Shown here: piece after piece, positions 6,666 through 6,924 of the stretch
Position numbering within the stretch: position 1 is the first letter of the stretch
How the letters are laid out: every line of letters begins with the position of its first letter
Source of the DNA: DASZZV01 sp035544835
GTDB lineage: Bacteria > Acidobacteriota > Thermoanaerobaculia > Gp7-AA8
Reading direction: 5' to 3'
DNA length: 6,924 bases
NCBI GenBank assembly: GCA_035544835.1
Contig: DASZZV010000203.1
Span: 1 to 6,924 of the forward strand
Program-made: the position numbers and the translations under genes
Notes under the pieces: generated by a model
What the model was told of the DNA's origin: nothing
Database searches by the model: none
What the model saw: the letters and a program-made list of their open reading frames with translations, nothing else

Positions 6666-6752
6666 ATCGGGGAACCCGCGTAAATACAGGGATTTCTTAA
6701 GAGCCGCGGAAGGACGCGAACGTCGTGAAAGGAACGATGACACAAGGTGGTC

Positions 6753-6797
6753 GTCATTCTGAGCGATTGACCGCGGAGCGCGGCTGAGTGAAAGAAA
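6753..6797. repeat. Variant repeat unit starting GTCATTCTGAGC
   Basis: GTCATTCTGAGC (6753-6764) differs from the core at two positions (C to T). It is followed by a GC-rich stretch and GAGTGAAAGAA, resembling the inter-repeat text AAAAGAAACTGAGTGG that precedes the 6541 element. It looks like a diverged subfamily member placed head to tail with its neighbours; GATGACA at 6736-6742 may be the tail of another worn unit. Confidence 0.55.
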
Positions 6798-6802
6798 CCA
6801 GG

Positions 6803-6924
6803 GTGTCATCCCGAGCGTCGAGCGAGGGATCTGGGAGGGGGCCTTGCGGTGTGGAGTCTTGGAGCTCTCTTACGATTGTGCGAGGCGCCGAAGGGTCGAG
6901 TCCCCCGCCCAGATCCCTCGCTCG
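6803..6924. repeat. Second REPIN-like inverted pair, truncated by window end
   Basis: The left arm begins GTGTCATCCCGAGC at 6803. Within the pair, 6819-6841 and 6902-6924 are reverse complements at 22 of 23 positions (mismatch at 6836 against 6907), with a 60-base loop between. The outer part of the right arm should continue past the window edge. The loop shares no evident sequence with the loop of the 6541 element. Confidence 0.8.

Larger units (their letters stand above)
6448..6924. other. Gene-free repeat cluster
   Basis: No credible gene is seen in these 477 bases. Two open frames of about 100 codons exist here (one per strand), but both simply translate the two arms of the palindromic repeat and share the same peptide, so they are repeat artefacts. 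The region holds one heptamer-repeat copy, at least five copies of the GTCATYCYGAGC core and two long inverted pairs, the second of which runs off the window. Confidence 0.8.

Noticed and set aside
6454..6809. Two overlapping open frames of about 100 codons on opposite strands in the repeat cluster
   Set aside because: They encode the same repeat-derived peptide (SRAAARDLGGG), because each reads through the two arms of one palindrome. No ribosome site or family resemblance is seen.
6485..6924. CRISPR array
   Set aside because: Repeat copies alternate in orientation, vary in length and have unequal spacing, and no cas gene is near.

Overview
The window (6,924 bases, visibly GC-rich in its genes) looks like ordinary bacterial chromosome. 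It holds three complete protein genes and one gene cut by the left edge, separated by short intergenic regions rich in small repeats. The style suggests a free-living Gram-negative-type bacterium, possibly Acidobacteriota. The grounds are secreted metallopeptidase and amidohydrolase genes, a PQQ-type dehydrogenase homologue with a lipoprotein signal, and a dense family of 'GTCATCCCGAGC...GAGGGATCTGGG' palindromes that I associate from memory with acidobacterial genomes. The taxonomic call is tentative. No rRNA, tRNA, phage, transposase, CRISPR or defence gene is visible.

Layout: (1) 2-1387, + strand, the C-terminal part of a dipeptidyl-peptidase III (family M49) zinc peptidase that uses a compact HExxH zinc motif. 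(2) 1388-1500, a convergent intergenic region with a 13-bp inverted repeat. (3) 1501-2790, - strand, a secreted amidohydrolase of the imidazolonepropionase/Xaa-Pro dipeptidase-like group. (4) 2791-2986, an intergenic region with two different heptamer tandem repeats, a third copy of the 13-bp repeat, and a very clear rho-independent terminator belonging to the transketolase gene. (5) 2987-5062, - strand, a full-length transketolase. (6) 5063-5220, a divergent promoter region. (7) 5221-6447, + strand, a probable lipoprotein beta-propeller of the glucose/sorbosone dehydrogenase family. (8) 6448-6924, a non-coding repeat cluster with a perfect 40-bp inverted repeat and at least five copies of the same palindromic core.

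How the genes relate: the peptidase and the amidohydrolase (a possible dipeptidase) could both act on peptides outside the cytoplasm. Transketolase (pentose phosphate pathway) and the sugar-dehydrogenase homologue both concern sugar metabolism and share an upstream region. These links are inferred from adjacency. The gene orientations (convergent, then two on the same strand separated by a terminator, then divergent) do not make one operon. I see no convincing novel system. The points most worth a second look are the REPIN-like repeats, present as two unrelated sequence families with the same architecture, and the pentapeptide zinc motif in the M49 enzyme.
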